Below are positions 1 through 8,640 of a DNA stretch of 11,187 nt, piece after piece; positions within the stretch are counted from its first letter, which is position 1, and every line of letters starts with the position of its first letter. The notes beneath the pieces are model-generated. The model saw only the letters and a program-made list of their open reading frames with translations, was not told where the DNA came from and did not search any database. Source of the DNA: Saccoglossus kowalevskii (lineage: Eukaryota; Hemichordata; Enteropneusta; Harrimaniidae); the NCBI RefSeq assembly GCF_000003605.2, contig NW_003139821.1:104145-115331 (forward strand). Direction: 5' to 3'. The translations under genes were made by a program, and so were the position numbers.

Positions 1-480
1 CCAATTTCCAACTTTCACACTGATATCTCAGGTACTAATCATCACATATCAATGAATGTTTATACATGAATGCTGTAGGACAATTGACAGACCTGGATAA
101 TTGTGGGTTAAAATCTGTACATATTAATTACCCAATTTGCATAATTAACCAATTTTAAGCTTTCACACTGATATCTAAAGTACTAATTTCCATTTTAATG
201 AAACTTAGTACAAAGATGCTCTAGGACAATGTACAAACCTAATTAGTTTGGGGTAAAACTCTGTTCATATTATTTCCCTAATTAGCATAATAATTCATAA
301 TTTTTTGGTTCTAATCACATTTCAATTAAACTTGGTACATAGAGTTTTTGTTACATTGCGCAGACCTCATTAGTTTTACAATCAAATCTGTTCATGTTAA
401 TTTTCTGATTTGCATAATTAGTTTTCAGCTACGTAATTTCAAATTATATTTAATTTGTCTCCAATACTTCTCAGCACATG
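1..480. repeat. Array A of ~150-bp AT-rich subrepeats, cut by the window start
   Basis: About three diverged subrepeats. Each carries a GATATCT-like box, a block resembling ATCACATTTCAATGAAACTTGGTACATAG in split and varied forms, and a TTAATTACC-AATTTGCATAATTA block. GATATCT occurs near 24 and 169, and the octamer ATTTGCAT at 135-142 and 408-415. The variant subrepeat with TAATTAGCATAATAATTCATAA near 276-300 has a close counterpart near 8490-8515 in array B, so both are copies of one dispersed element. No protein is supported. Family unknown. Confidence 0.8.
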
Positions 481-559
481 GGAGTTCTTTCTAAGCTTTC
501 TTTGATTTTAACTGTAATTTCGTTCCACTCATGCATGCCTTGTTTATTTTCTTAGTGTT
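481..559. other. AT-rich spacer
   Basis: Short AT-rich stretch between the end of array A and the first GC-richer, DIRS-like sequence. I see no gene or clear signal. The exact boundaries with both neighbours are uncertain. Confidence 0.4.
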
Positions 560-1050
560 TAAAAATTGACAGGAAGAAAGGAAAGTAGTCCAGGAAGACC
601 TTCTTGCCTCCGAGGTTGTTGCCCCCAAAACTGACTCGGTCATGTGGAAATTGCCACCAGCATCTTCCAATACAAATGTCACCTTTGTTTGGAATGTGTT
701 TGGGTTTCGGGATTCAGGGTTTTGCCACAAGGATGTGTGCTCTAACTTGAGATTCCGATGCCTGGGATATTTTCCAGGACTGTGTGCAAGTTGCCGAGAC
801 TGATCGTGTTTCCCTAGCTCGGGTATGGGACCAGGTGGTGGACCCTCCTCTTCCTTGGGTCGTGTGGGAAGCAAGTTTGACGCTTCTGTCTGCGACAGGG
901 GGGTGGGCATACGTTTGGCAGGGGACAGAGTCTGAACTTTTCGACTCCTACAAATCTTAATGCGACTCACTTTGGCACCCAATGTAGAACCATTTGAACC
1001 CATGGCCACATATCCCTGTCCCACTCAGATTGAAGGCAGTGGGTAGCCGG
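560..1050 (+). pseudogene. Decayed gag-like tail and RT leader of DIRS copy 1
   Basis: No long plus-strand frame survives, but short stretches resemble the region just before RT in DIRS elements, such as NATHFGTQ near 955-985, and a glycine-rich leader around 895-935. The opposite strand is open from 491 to 1024; that frame has no recognisable domain and is probably chance in antisense of the relic. The assignment rests on position and composition more than on motifs, so it is tentative. Confidence 0.4.
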
Positions 1051-1544
1051 TCCCTGGACTCTCCAGGTGGTGACACATGGTTCGAAATTCCGCTACCTCT
1101 ACATTCCCTGTCAACACCCCCCCATTGGGGACGCTGCCAGGGGATCCCCTCAAAGGAGAAGCAATCCAACAGGAGGTATACAGTTTGCTTACAAAGGGTG
1201 CCATACACAGGATAGAAGACCCTGTGATAAGTCTGGGCTTCTACTCACACATGTTTGTAGTTGCAAAGGCTTCAGGTGTCCGTTTCGACTGGTTAGTAAC
1301 GCTAGACTTAAGCGATGCTTACCCGCACATACCAATAAATCCATCGAGTCATCGTCTCCATCGATTCGCCCATTTGGGCCAAGTATTCAAATTCAGGGTG
1401 CTATGCTCGGCTCTATACATGTTCACCAGAGTGTTGAAACACGTGCTGCATCGGTCGTCGGTACACATCAACTGGTACCTAGACGACTGGTTGCTACACA
1501 ACCAAAACAAGGTGTTGTTGGCTGAGCAAGTAGGGCTAGCATAG
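1051..1544 (+). pseudogene. DIRS reverse transcriptase fragment (copy 1)
   Basis: From 1077 the frame is open for 155 residues and contains the DIRS RT core: EVYSLLTKGAI (residues 33-43), GFYSHMFVVAKASG (54-67), motif A LDLSDAYPHIPI (76-87) with the catalytic Asp, VLCSALYMFTRVLKHVL (108-124) and motif C YLDDWLL (134-140) with the paired Asp. Just upstream, another frame reads WFEIPLPLHSLSTPP, the usual leader before this domain. Family members have a further stretch of about 30-35 residues between KASG and the segment before motif A. Here it is missing, so motif 2 is lost. The frame stops at 1542 with TAG, but homology continues in the same frame. The enzyme would copy element RNA into DNA; this one is dead. 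Confidence 0.88.
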
Positions 1545-2105
1545 GATTTATTACACTAGTTAGGCTACCTAGTAAATCTAAAAAAGTCCCACCCACATCA
1601 AACACGGTAGTTGGTGTTTCTGGGCATGGAGTTTGACACAGAGGCAGACTTGATACGTCCCTCGCAGACTCGTTGCCTAGCTCTAGGCGGCCTAGCCGAA
1701 CATCTAGTCAGCGATCCCTATGTGTCTCTCTGAGAGCTGATGCGCATCATTGGTATGATGACATCAGTTCGCAGGGTAGTTCCCCAAGCTGCACTTCGCA
1801 GTCGCCCGGTGCAACCCACTTTGTTGCAACACCGGTCTCACCTACGGGAACTGGAGTGGTGAGTAACTCTCTCAGACCAAGCGAAGGATGCCTTGCCCTG
1901 ATGGATGGCAATTACCAACCTCAAGCAATGGGTCCCATTGCTATGACTATGACTCTGATAACAGATGCCTCCCTCACAGGTTGGGGAGCGCACATATTGG
2001 CAGATAACCCAATGAGTCCCAATTGGACTGTGCACTCCCAGTGTACCACCTACATGCATGTAGGCTTTCAGCAGACTCGCACAGTAGGAAGGTTTATATG
2101 AGTGA
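1545..2105 (+). pseudogene. DIRS RT connection and RNase H fragment (copy 1)
   Basis: Homology continues in the frame of the RT core from 1545 to about 1940: GYLVNLKKSHPH, LVFLGMEFDTEADLIRPS and LMRIIGMMTSVRRVVPQAALRSR are recognisable DIRS connection-domain blocks. Stops interrupt this frame at 1557 (TAG), 1608 (TAG), 1731 (TGA), 1860 (TGA), 1899 (TGA) and 1944 (TGA). Near 1940 the reading shifts to the third frame, where TLITDASLTGWGAHI (about 1952-1996) marks the start of RNase H with its first catalytic Asp. Only the N-terminal end of RNase H is present. The rest, including the other catalytic acids, is deleted before YR sequence begins at 2106. Confidence 0.85.
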
Positions 2106-2800
2106 GCTGCCAATGTCCTGGCCAGGGCGAATAGGGGTTCCACAAATGCAGCCTACGACTCTAAAGGGCGGGCATACGTTGATTGGTGTAGTGGAAGGAA
2201 GGTTGATCCATGCCACCCCACTGTTGGCCAGGTAGCAATTGTTGGCTATACGTCAGCCTTGTCACCCACCATCGAGAATTCTTTGGGGACAAGACTAGCC
2301 GATTGTCCTATTATTAGGAGACTGTTTACTGCTTTTCATAATCAGAGGCTAGACCCCGACTCAGGGAACCACCCAATTGGAACTTGTCGGTTGTGTTGTC
2401 AGCTTTAAGCAGACCACCCTGTGAATCACTGCAATTAGCACCTCTGAAATATTTGACATGGTAAACAGTCTTCCTACTACATTTGTAGCTCTCGCCTTGA
2501 CGGTTGTGCCACCTTTATGGACAATCATGCTGTGCGAAGACACAAATTGGGTTTCTCTCCAAGAACCAAATTTCAGGGCACGATCCACAGCCGATCGTCA
2601 CCCCCTGTTTGGCCAATATTGTTGGCTCGGAGGATCAGGAGGAGTTGCTTCTTTGCCCGGTTTGAGCTTTGAGTTGCTACTAGAACTATACTAGGGAGTC
2701 TAGGCAGGGCAGGAAGCACATGCTTGTGTGATATGAACAGCCTTCCCGATTTCCATTTCTAGGTGGATCACGCAATCCACTGAGGAAGATCTTTTTAGGG
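2106..2800 (+). pseudogene. DIRS tyrosine recombinase fragment (copy 1)
   Basis: DIRS elements integrate with a tyrosine recombinase instead of a DDE integrase. The frame 2106-2408 is open for 100 codons without needing an ATG. It reads as the N-terminal SAM-like domain: ANVLARANRGSTNAAYDSK, RAYVDWCSGRKVDP, YTSALSPTIENSLGTRLA and DCPIIRRLFTAFHNQR. A short piece is missing between VGQVA and the YTSALSP block. Homology then moves to another frame (about 2402-2755): RPPCESLQLAPLKYLTW, TQIGFLSKNQISG, EELLLCPV and GRKHM. It ends with RWITQS near 2761. The helix holding the first catalytic Arg is scrambled by stops, and the C-terminal HxxR and Tyr motifs are absent. Non-functional. Confidence 0.85.
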
Positions 2801-3133
2801 TGGGCCTGGGTCTCGCATCCTCGGGCAATGCCGACCCTGTCACCCTATCAGCAGTATGCTTTTGTTATGGGAACAACACTGGCAAGGTAATACACCGTTT
2901 TTCACTGATCTTAACAAGGTGGTAGTCATAAGTAAAAAAAATTGTCCCGGGATGGGACACCCTATATTTGGAATACTCCTTTGTTTTTGCTCGGAAACCC
3001 ACCACTTGGCGTCTGACTCTGCCTACAGTTCAAAATAGTCATTCATTGGTATGATACTTATTCTAACCAATAACAGACATTATGCTTTTTTTTGTTTTAA
3101 TTAATTATTGAAATGGTTTTGCTGTGTTTTCAG
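2801..3133. other. Intronic flank with 3' splice acceptor of exon A
   Basis: Sequence turns AT-rich towards 3030. I see no ITR of DIRS copy 1 here and no gene. The last bases (about 3085-3133) form a standard splice acceptor: a T-rich tract from about 3085 and the TGTTTTCAG ending at 3133. TTAATTAATTATTGAAA just before it could supply a branch site; that is inference. Confidence 0.6.
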
Positions 3134-3295
3134 TCAGAAGCTTTAACCTTAAGTGAAATGATAACGACTGCAGTGCATCAAGTTGATGAGAATTTAGATT
3201 TAGATTTATTGGCTGACATTGAAGAAATGGAAAGAATTAATATGAGATATTATTACAAAGAAACAATGCATAGTTGTTTCAATCTTGGATTTGAG
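3134..3295 (+). CDS. MAP3K4: MAP3K4-like kinase, internal exon A (partial gene)
   Basis: A 162-base exon, phase 0 at both ends, coding 54 residues, bounded by TGTTTTCAG and the donor GAG|GTTAGT. It is acidic and helix-prone: LDLDLLADIEEMERINM, then YYYKETMHSCFNLGFE. I recognise this, together with exon B, as the conserved region N-terminal to the kinase domain of MAP3K4 (MEKK4/MTK1), a stress-responsive MAP kinase kinase kinase that activates MKK3/6 and MKK4/7 upstream of p38 and JNK and is bound by GADD45 in vertebrates. The kinase domain is outside the window. An open frame extends upstream to 3113 and past the donor to 3397, but the splice signals and the join to exon B show those parts are intronic. 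Identification is from memory of the family; the exon itself is well supported. Confidence 0.78.
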
Positions 3296-3899
3296 GTTAG
3301 TAATCTTGACTTTAACTATTGTGTCACCATGGTTTTTCAGAAAATTTTTTCTACTTTCTATACCTTTTCTGTTTATGAACACTGTTTAATAGCATAGTGT
3401 CAACTTGCTGTGCTTGTAGGCCATGTGCTTGTTGCACCTAACTGGTTTGCCAGCCATATGCATGTTGTATCTTTATTCATGGTTTTCCTAATAAATCAAT
3501 TACTTGTTTCGGAAATGTCTTAGAGCAGGTAACAAATAGAGCTGTGTTGCAGCATTTTTCCAAAGCTTGTTATGAAAACAGTGACAATAATTTGAATTAG
3601 TCAGTACATGGTTTGGTCGCATTCTGAATTGTAGACAAAAATTTCACAGAAAATGGCCTAAATTTCAACTTTTGTATTTCATGAAAACTTAGCAGCCTCT
3701 CAACCCTGATATTAAATGTTTTCCACCTGTGAATAATATTAACACAGGTTGAAGTGTGCAAGTCACTTACAGTTGCCGAATTAAAAGTATATCAATTGAT
3801 TTATTTATTTTTTGATTGATAGACAAGATCCAATTCATTTACTGTTCTTGCCTTGAATACTCATGGTCCCTATTTTATTATAGTTTACTACATCACCTT
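3296..3899 (+). other. Left part of the 7.7-kb MAP3K4-like intron, AT-rich, no gene
   Basis: Begins with the donor GTTAGT at 3296. AT-rich with scattered T and A runs and many stops in all frames. I see no coding, RNA or clear repeat feature before the DIRS copy 2 terminal repeat starts near 3900. Weak similarity to the right flank (TTTACT-ACAT-ACCT) suggests that the repeat could begin a few bases earlier, near 3885. Confidence 0.6.
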
Positions 3900-4052
3900 C
3901 CAGAAAATCAGTGAAAATAATAAATTTCATTTATTACTCATTAGGCCTAATTACAGATTACAGCCCTAGACGGAAACTATTAGAGAGTATACCGGGTCTA
4001 AAGGGAACACCCTAGAGTAGCATTCTCTAAGAAAAAGGCTTCGCCTGAGGGG
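3900..4052 (+). repeat. Left inverted terminal repeat of DIRS copy 2
   Basis: The reverse complement of 10815-10965 aligns here along its whole length. Shared blocks include CCAGAAAATC at the outer end, AAATTTCATTTATTAC, AATTACAGATTACAGCCC, CGGAAACTA, ATTCTCTAAGAAA and GGCTTCG near the inner end, with small indels between them. An extra stretch around TCATTAGGCC is present only in this copy. Inverted terminal repeats without target duplication are characteristic of DIRS elements. A small hairpin, AGGCGATCACGCCT, lies just inside at 4061-4075. Confidence 0.88.
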
Positions 4053-6400
4053 TCACCCTCCAAGGCGATCACGCCTTTCTGTCTCCATTCTCTTTTTGTT
4101 CTGGTGTTTCCGGGATATATTTTTCCGCTGATTATAGTTTTTACTGGGCTTCCTAGAAATCTAGTATGCTTTGACGATCGACAATAGCAGTTTCTACATT
4201 ACGGTAAGGGCTTTCAATTATAAGGGCCCCAGATCTCGTCTGTTTTTGTTGAATCACCAGCTCAGTATGAATTCGCTGTATTGGCGGGGTGAATTTTCTT
4301 GTTTTTTTATGATCTCATTTCCTGGCTTTTCTTCAATTGCATCATGCTTAAATCATTGAAAAGACTGAGAACGTCCTGACTAGATTCGGCACATAAGATA
4401 TGTTAATCTTACCACTTAGAGCTGCCAGTCTGGGACCCAAAACACATGTGTTGTCATTTTTGCTATGGATTTTGCCTTGAGGGAATTTGCAATCTGTGGG
4501 ATTCTCGATCGTGGTAGCACTTTGAGGGCAAGCGTTTGTGGAAAGCTGGTATACATCGCTCTAAAAAGGGGAAGTCCCTAGCCACAGCTAACGATGTATC
4601 TGTTTCAATGAGTGAAACATCTCTCCCTTTCCCTTGGTAGCAGAGACGAGGTTTGCCTATCGCGGACTGAGGGAGATCAAGAGTTGCCACAGTTGGACTC
4701 CCTGCTCAATGTTATAGGATCAACGACAGAGGCAAGCTGTCCATCTCTGAGGTGATGGAGGCGTCGCTCGCTACTTTTCTCCATTGTGGAATTAGTTTTT
4801 CCGTGTGATATTACCTAGGCGGGCATGCCCCGTTCCACCACTCTTGTTGGGGAACAGAGTTGCCAATCACCGCTAGTACAAACACCGAGTTACAGCGTGT
4901 TCCTACTGGGGTGCTGACGACGAGTACCAAGGTGGGATAGGTACTGGTGGAACTGGTCCAATACACCAAGACTCCATCTGCACTTACGCAACCTGGGTTG
5001 GTTGCTCATATACAGGAACAGACCTTGTTGTCTTCCCTACCGATGTTAGTCAGGGTGAAAGGGGCTCCTCCCATGATAATGAGAAGGCTTGGAAGGCCTG
5101 GATGTTTAACTTGACCCCAAAATGAGCTCCCTCCTGCAGACGAGGGGGACAACGCATGAGGACCGGGGTGTGGGGTGTGTGGAGTCAGGTGGGAGGGGGG
5201 ACAGGCTGTGCTGTCTGTCCCCTCCATGCTAGGATTTGGGTTAGATGTGCCCCATCCTCTCTTTGATCTCTCCCTAAGAGGAGGAGGTTAACTCACATGA
5301 GTGGGACAGGGAGTGTCCACCTTTCCTATGGAGGGGGACCTTCCTTCTGGTTTCCCACACCTCCCTTAGGCACGGTCTGAGCAGGCTTCGTTACTTCTGC
5401 TTCAACAACGCGCAAAGTGTCCCTTCTTGTTACTCTGCAAGGGGAACTCCAGTGTTGGTACCCCTGCGCAGGGCGGTATGCAGCCCCTCCCGGGGAAAAC
5501 TACTACTTCCTCAGTGGGTGGGGATGGGTGGTGGTGGCTTGTCGTCTCTCGCCCCTTCCTTGTTGGGACAAGCACAGACTACCCAGCCAGCTCAGCTCAG
5601 CTGACCCTTACCAATATGCAATTAAGGACGCAGCCTCCTCAACGGGGTCCCTGTCCCTGATCCCTGTACTCACACCTTTGTTAAGGCGGGTTGCATGGAT
5701 CGGGAAGGCAGGTCATTGTGTGGTCATTTGATCGGCACCAGAGTCTGCAAGTGCATCGGGCCCTGCTGGCAGAATTTTGTAGAATGGGTTTCCTTGGCGT
5801 TAGAGCTTTAGCTCACCCTTTTAAGTTCTGACCGCCTGAGTGCTAAGCAGTGAACCATGATCCTCGGGCAGATGGACCAGTTTTTGGCTGTGCAGAGAGT
5901 CGATATGTGCGACATTGTCCATACTGCCTTCTTGGCAGGAGAGGTTTCTGTCGAGCAGGAGGCTGTACTGAGTCAGTTCGCCTACCCTACTCCAGCGGGA
6001 GGCGAGTTTGATCGTCTGTGGAGAGGGCCTTGTGCGTGTGGCCGGCTCTTTTTGTGGCCGGCTAGCTGATGCGCTGGTTCCTTTCTAAAGAGCAGAAGAA
6101 GACCGGAAGACCGGTAGCGAGAAGTGTCAGAAGTCAGGAGTCCTAGGGCTCAGTCTCCCTGTCTTCGTCCTCCTGCTCTAGCTCCAAAACCCTGTCCGCT
6201 CCTTCCCTTCCGATCGCGCCTCATGCAGCACACACCGGTGCAGGAGAGACCCCTGGACACTCGGAGTAAGGGGGGGGGGGGTTATCAGAGTTCTCTCCAG
6301 TCTCCTCCTCCGACTCCTCTCTTTGGTCTTCTACCAAGGGACATGGTCAAGGTGGGGACGACCCGGCAGGAAGTAGCCAGCGATCGGGAGAAATCCCTAG
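4053..6400 (+). pseudogene. Decayed gag region of DIRS copy 2
   Basis: GC-richer than the flanks and broken into short frames, but in the gag position between left ITR and RT. Recognisable pieces include a lysine-rich run KAGIHRSKKGKSLA (about 4535-4580), AHIQEQTLLSSLPTD (about 5005-5050), EAVLSQFAYPTPAGGEFDRL inside the frame 5857-6069, and a basic segment KEQKKTGRPVARSV (about 6090-6130). The last part is serine-rich. A run of 12 G at 6270-6281 probably varies in length and shifts the frame. DIRS Gag proteins bind element RNA; no zinc knuckle can be read here. Minus-strand frames at 4463-4690 and 5006-5227 and plus frames such as 5417-5731 look like chance. Start and end of the gene cannot be fixed. 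Confidence 0.6.
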
Positions 6401-6401
6401 G

Positions 6402-6521
6402 TTCTATTCCCACATCTTCCTCATTCCCAAGAGTTTGGGGTTTGGTGGCGTCCTGTCCTAGACCTCAGTTGTGAAGCTCAATCACTTCCGGATGGAAACA
6501 CTGACTTTGGTGCTTCTGTCG
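6402..6521 (+). pseudogene. DIRS reverse transcriptase N-terminal fragment (copy 2)
   Basis: A short block in one frame reads FYSHIFLIPKSLGFGGVLS, a TAG stop at about 6459, then SVVKLNHFRMETLTLVLLS. These are the conserved GFYS-F-PK and the HF(K/R)METL blocks at the start of the DIRS RT domain. Copy 1 has the first block but lacks the second, so the two copies are complementary here. Homology ends sharply at about 6521, where sequence turns AT-rich. Motifs A to E, including YxDD, are missing from this copy. Confidence 0.82.
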
Positions 6522-7609
6522 AAAAATGTGAAATTTTATAATGCACATGATACATTTTGTTGTATTTACAAATTAGTTGTCACAATTATAGTTATTGTAT
6601 TTTACAATAATAATTGAATAAGTTGTGCATTGAACGTAAATAAATTTAGTTTACGATTCCCAGAGTTAAGTCATGATATTTGGATACTGTATGAATTGAG
6701 CCTCATTTTCAAATGTTGCCTGAATAGTCAATTGAATCCAAGATAAATACTAATGTAGAAGTCTTTTTATGATTTAAAAAAAAAAATGTTTTTGTGCCAG
6801 GCGACAGTTTTGGACATGGAATGTCACAGTTGTCTCTCCTGACTTTTTTTTTGTAAGTGCAAATTGCAAGTGCTAGTGCTAATGCTGCATTTTGCCACAG
6901 AAGTCATTTCCTGTTTGGGACATGACAAGGCTGTGTGGCCATCTCCCTATCAAATGGCAATTTTAATGCGCTATCCTGGCGTCAACCAGGCCCGGTCAAA
7001 CACAAGCACCTGCGGACCTTAACCAAGGTTCCCCCAAAATCACATTCGTTAGTGAATGGAGGTAGGTTTTTTATTTTGATTAAAATTGATTGTGTTGGGG
7101 ATGTACATTGATGGATGTGCTTGGTGATGTGAATTGTAATGTTGATTATATTCACATGAATAGCCAGAAAATGAAAATATAAACGCTAGTTTGTAAAGAG
7201 ACTCACATGTTATTAAATTATTGTACACGATTAATTGTAGAGGTTAAAGTTTTCAAGTAAATCGCTTTCCGGATTGTCATGCCTTGTTATCTGTTTCATG
7301 ATTTCTAAGATATCCACACTTCATGAAAAGAATATTCATGTTTCCACTACATTTATTCATAAGAAAATAACATGTTGTTTGCCAAATAAAATACCTTTAC
7401 CAATTTTATATGTTGTGTCATAAAATGTTGCTTATGATTATGCTTATTGCCATATTTGTATCTTTGATTTAAAAAAAATTTCATTGATGAGAAGGACCTT
7501 TTTAACCAGACCAGCCAAAGTATAGTGACTTTTATGTACCCGGTATATGCATGTTCACATGTGTTCTTTCAAAGCTAACTTGATTATCCCCATTTTAAAC
7601 TATCTTTTT
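6522..7609. other. AT-rich foreign block inside DIRS copy 2, no gene
   Basis: No frame of useful length and no DIRS homology. One denser patch at 6790-7068 stands out. It contains a ~50-bp piece (6831-6880) found again inverted at 10437-10486, and a GC-richer stretch (6901-7060) with small stem-forming pairs such as CCTGG-CCAGG and CCTT-AAGG. The rest has A/T runs and nothing I can name. It could hold one or more old non-autonomous elements. Confidence 0.5.
6831..6880 (-). repeat. Short dispersed repeat, copy i (inverted relative to 10437-10486)
   Basis: The reverse complement of this segment contains AGCACTAGCACTTGCAATTT, GCAC-TACAAAAAAAAAGTCA and GAG-GACA, matching 10437-10486 with only about three differences over 50 bases by eye. 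Similarity fades on both sides. The matching copy sits inside a part of the YR gene that is foreign to DIRS, so this is a separate repeat family and not YR sequence. Family unknown. Confidence 0.75.
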
Positions 7610-7641
7610 GACTCCCGTGTTTGAAACACACAATAGGAGTC
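7610..7641. repeat. Hairpin at the leading edge of array B
   Basis: GACTCC (7610-7615) pairs with GGAGTC (7636-7641), and inside it TGTTT-GAAACA (7618-7628) is a second inverted repeat. It lies directly before a short TG-rich run (7652-7669) and the first ~150-bp subrepeat, so it may be the terminal structure of the element. No matching hairpin is visible at the other end of the array. Confidence 0.6.
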
Positions 7642-8640
7642 TTTGCAGTTAGTGTGTGTGTATGTGTGTCCATCTGTTCCACTGATATCTCAAGAACCAT
7701 ACATTGTTTTTTGATGAAACTTTGTGCATAGATGCTCTGGGCCATTGCGCAGATTTGATTAGGTTTTGGTAAAAATCCATGCAAATTAATTACATGATAA
7801 TTAGCTGATTTTTAGCTGTTCCATGACTGTGCCACAGATATCTAAAGAATCACTCATTGGATTTTGATGAAGCTTGGCACATAGATGCTCCAAACTAATG
7901 TGCAGATTTGATTAGTTTTGGGTAAAATCTGTGCAATATTAATTACCTAATTTGCATAATGATTGATCAATTTTCGGCTTTTCCACTGATATCTCAAAGT
8001 ACTAATCATCACATTTCAACTAGGTACATAGATGTCATAGGACACTGCACAAACCTGATAGTTTTTAGGGTAATATCAGTAGATATTAATTACCTTATTT
8101 GCATAATTATTTAATTTTCAGATTTTGATATTTCAAGTAGTAATCATCACATTTCAATGAAACTTGGTACATAGTTATTTAAGGACTGTGCAGACCCCTG
8201 ATTAGTTTTAGGGTAAATAATTGTGGATATTAATTACCTAATTTGCATAATTAGTTAATTGCTTCCATAAATGTTCCACTGATATATAAAGAACCATGGA
8301 TTGGATTTTAATGAAACTTTTAAAGAGTTCAATGAATCTAGAACTATGTAGAAACCAAATTAGTTTTTGGTAAATATTTATGCTTATTAATCACCTAATT
8401 AACATAATTAATTAACACCGATATCTCAATTACAAAGTTTTGGTGCATAAATGCTCAAAGACAATAGACAGGCCTGTTCATATTAATTCTCTAATTAGCA
8501 TAATAATTCATAATTTGTTTGTTCTGTTCTGTTCATATTAGTTACCTGATTTACATAATTAGTTTTCAGTTTTTCCATCAATACCTCAGGTACAAGTAAT
8601 TTTGAATGATTTTTTAATGTGTCTTCAGTACTCTCTGGTG
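7642..8640. repeat. Array B of ~150-bp AT-rich subrepeats
   Basis: Six to seven diverged tandem subrepeats. The GATATCT-type box occurs at about 7684, 7837, 7988, 8127, 8281 and 8420, with a degenerate one near 8580, giving spacings of about 139-160 bases. Each unit carries a GATGAAACTT-TGCATAGATGCTC type block, a GATTAGTTTTGGGTAAA block and a TTAATTACCTAATTTGCATAATTA type block. The octamer ATTTGCAT is exact at 7950, 8097 and 8241. It matches array A in sequence and in the order of variants near its 3' end. The minus-strand frames at 7584-7784 and 8495-8734 show no domain and are probably chance. Confidence 0.85.

Larger units (their letters stand above)
560..2800 (+). mobile_element. DIRS-type retrotransposon relic, copy 1 (gag tail, RT, RNase H, YR)
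   Basis: A GC-richer island in AT-rich DNA that reads, on the plus strand and across several frames, as the 3' two-thirds of a DIRS element. Domain order is gag-like tail, RT with YLDD, RNase H with TDASLTGWGAH, then tyrosine recombinase, as known for animal DIRS elements. There is no integrase or protease and I see no terminal repeat at either end, so the copy is truncated. It has at least seven in-frame stops between 1542 and 1944, frame changes near 1940, 2400 and 2760, and internal deletions in RT and YR. It cannot be functional. Both boundaries are estimates based on where similarity and base composition change. Confidence 0.85.

Noticed and set aside
491-1024. Minus-strand frame of 177 residues
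   Set aside because: It lies opposite DIRS-like sequence, is rich in Pro, Ser and Lys without a domain, and the plus strand explains the region better.
1838-2143. Minus-strand frame of 101 residues
   Set aside because: It is the shadow of RNase H and YR sequence on the plus strand, which carries recognisable motifs.
908-2175. Repeated GGGCATACGTT at about 908 and 2168
   Set aside because: Only 11 bases and within different protein domains; likely chance.
3113-3397. A free-standing 94-residue gene
   Set aside because: Clear acceptor at 3133 and donor at 3296 show that only 3134-3295 is coding; the ends are intronic.
5006-5731. Pro/Ser-rich minus frame 5006-5227 and plus frames 5417-5731
   Set aside because: No domain, biased composition, and located in the decayed gag region; no support as separate genes.
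6901-7061. Possible extra host exon: CCACAG before 6901 and GGTAGGT after 7060 in a GC-richer patch
   Set aside because: All three forward frames contain stops within the interval (TAA or TGA), and exon A already joins exon B in phase without it.
7652-7672. Independent TG microsatellite
   Set aside because: Short and interrupted, and better read as the leading edge of array B.
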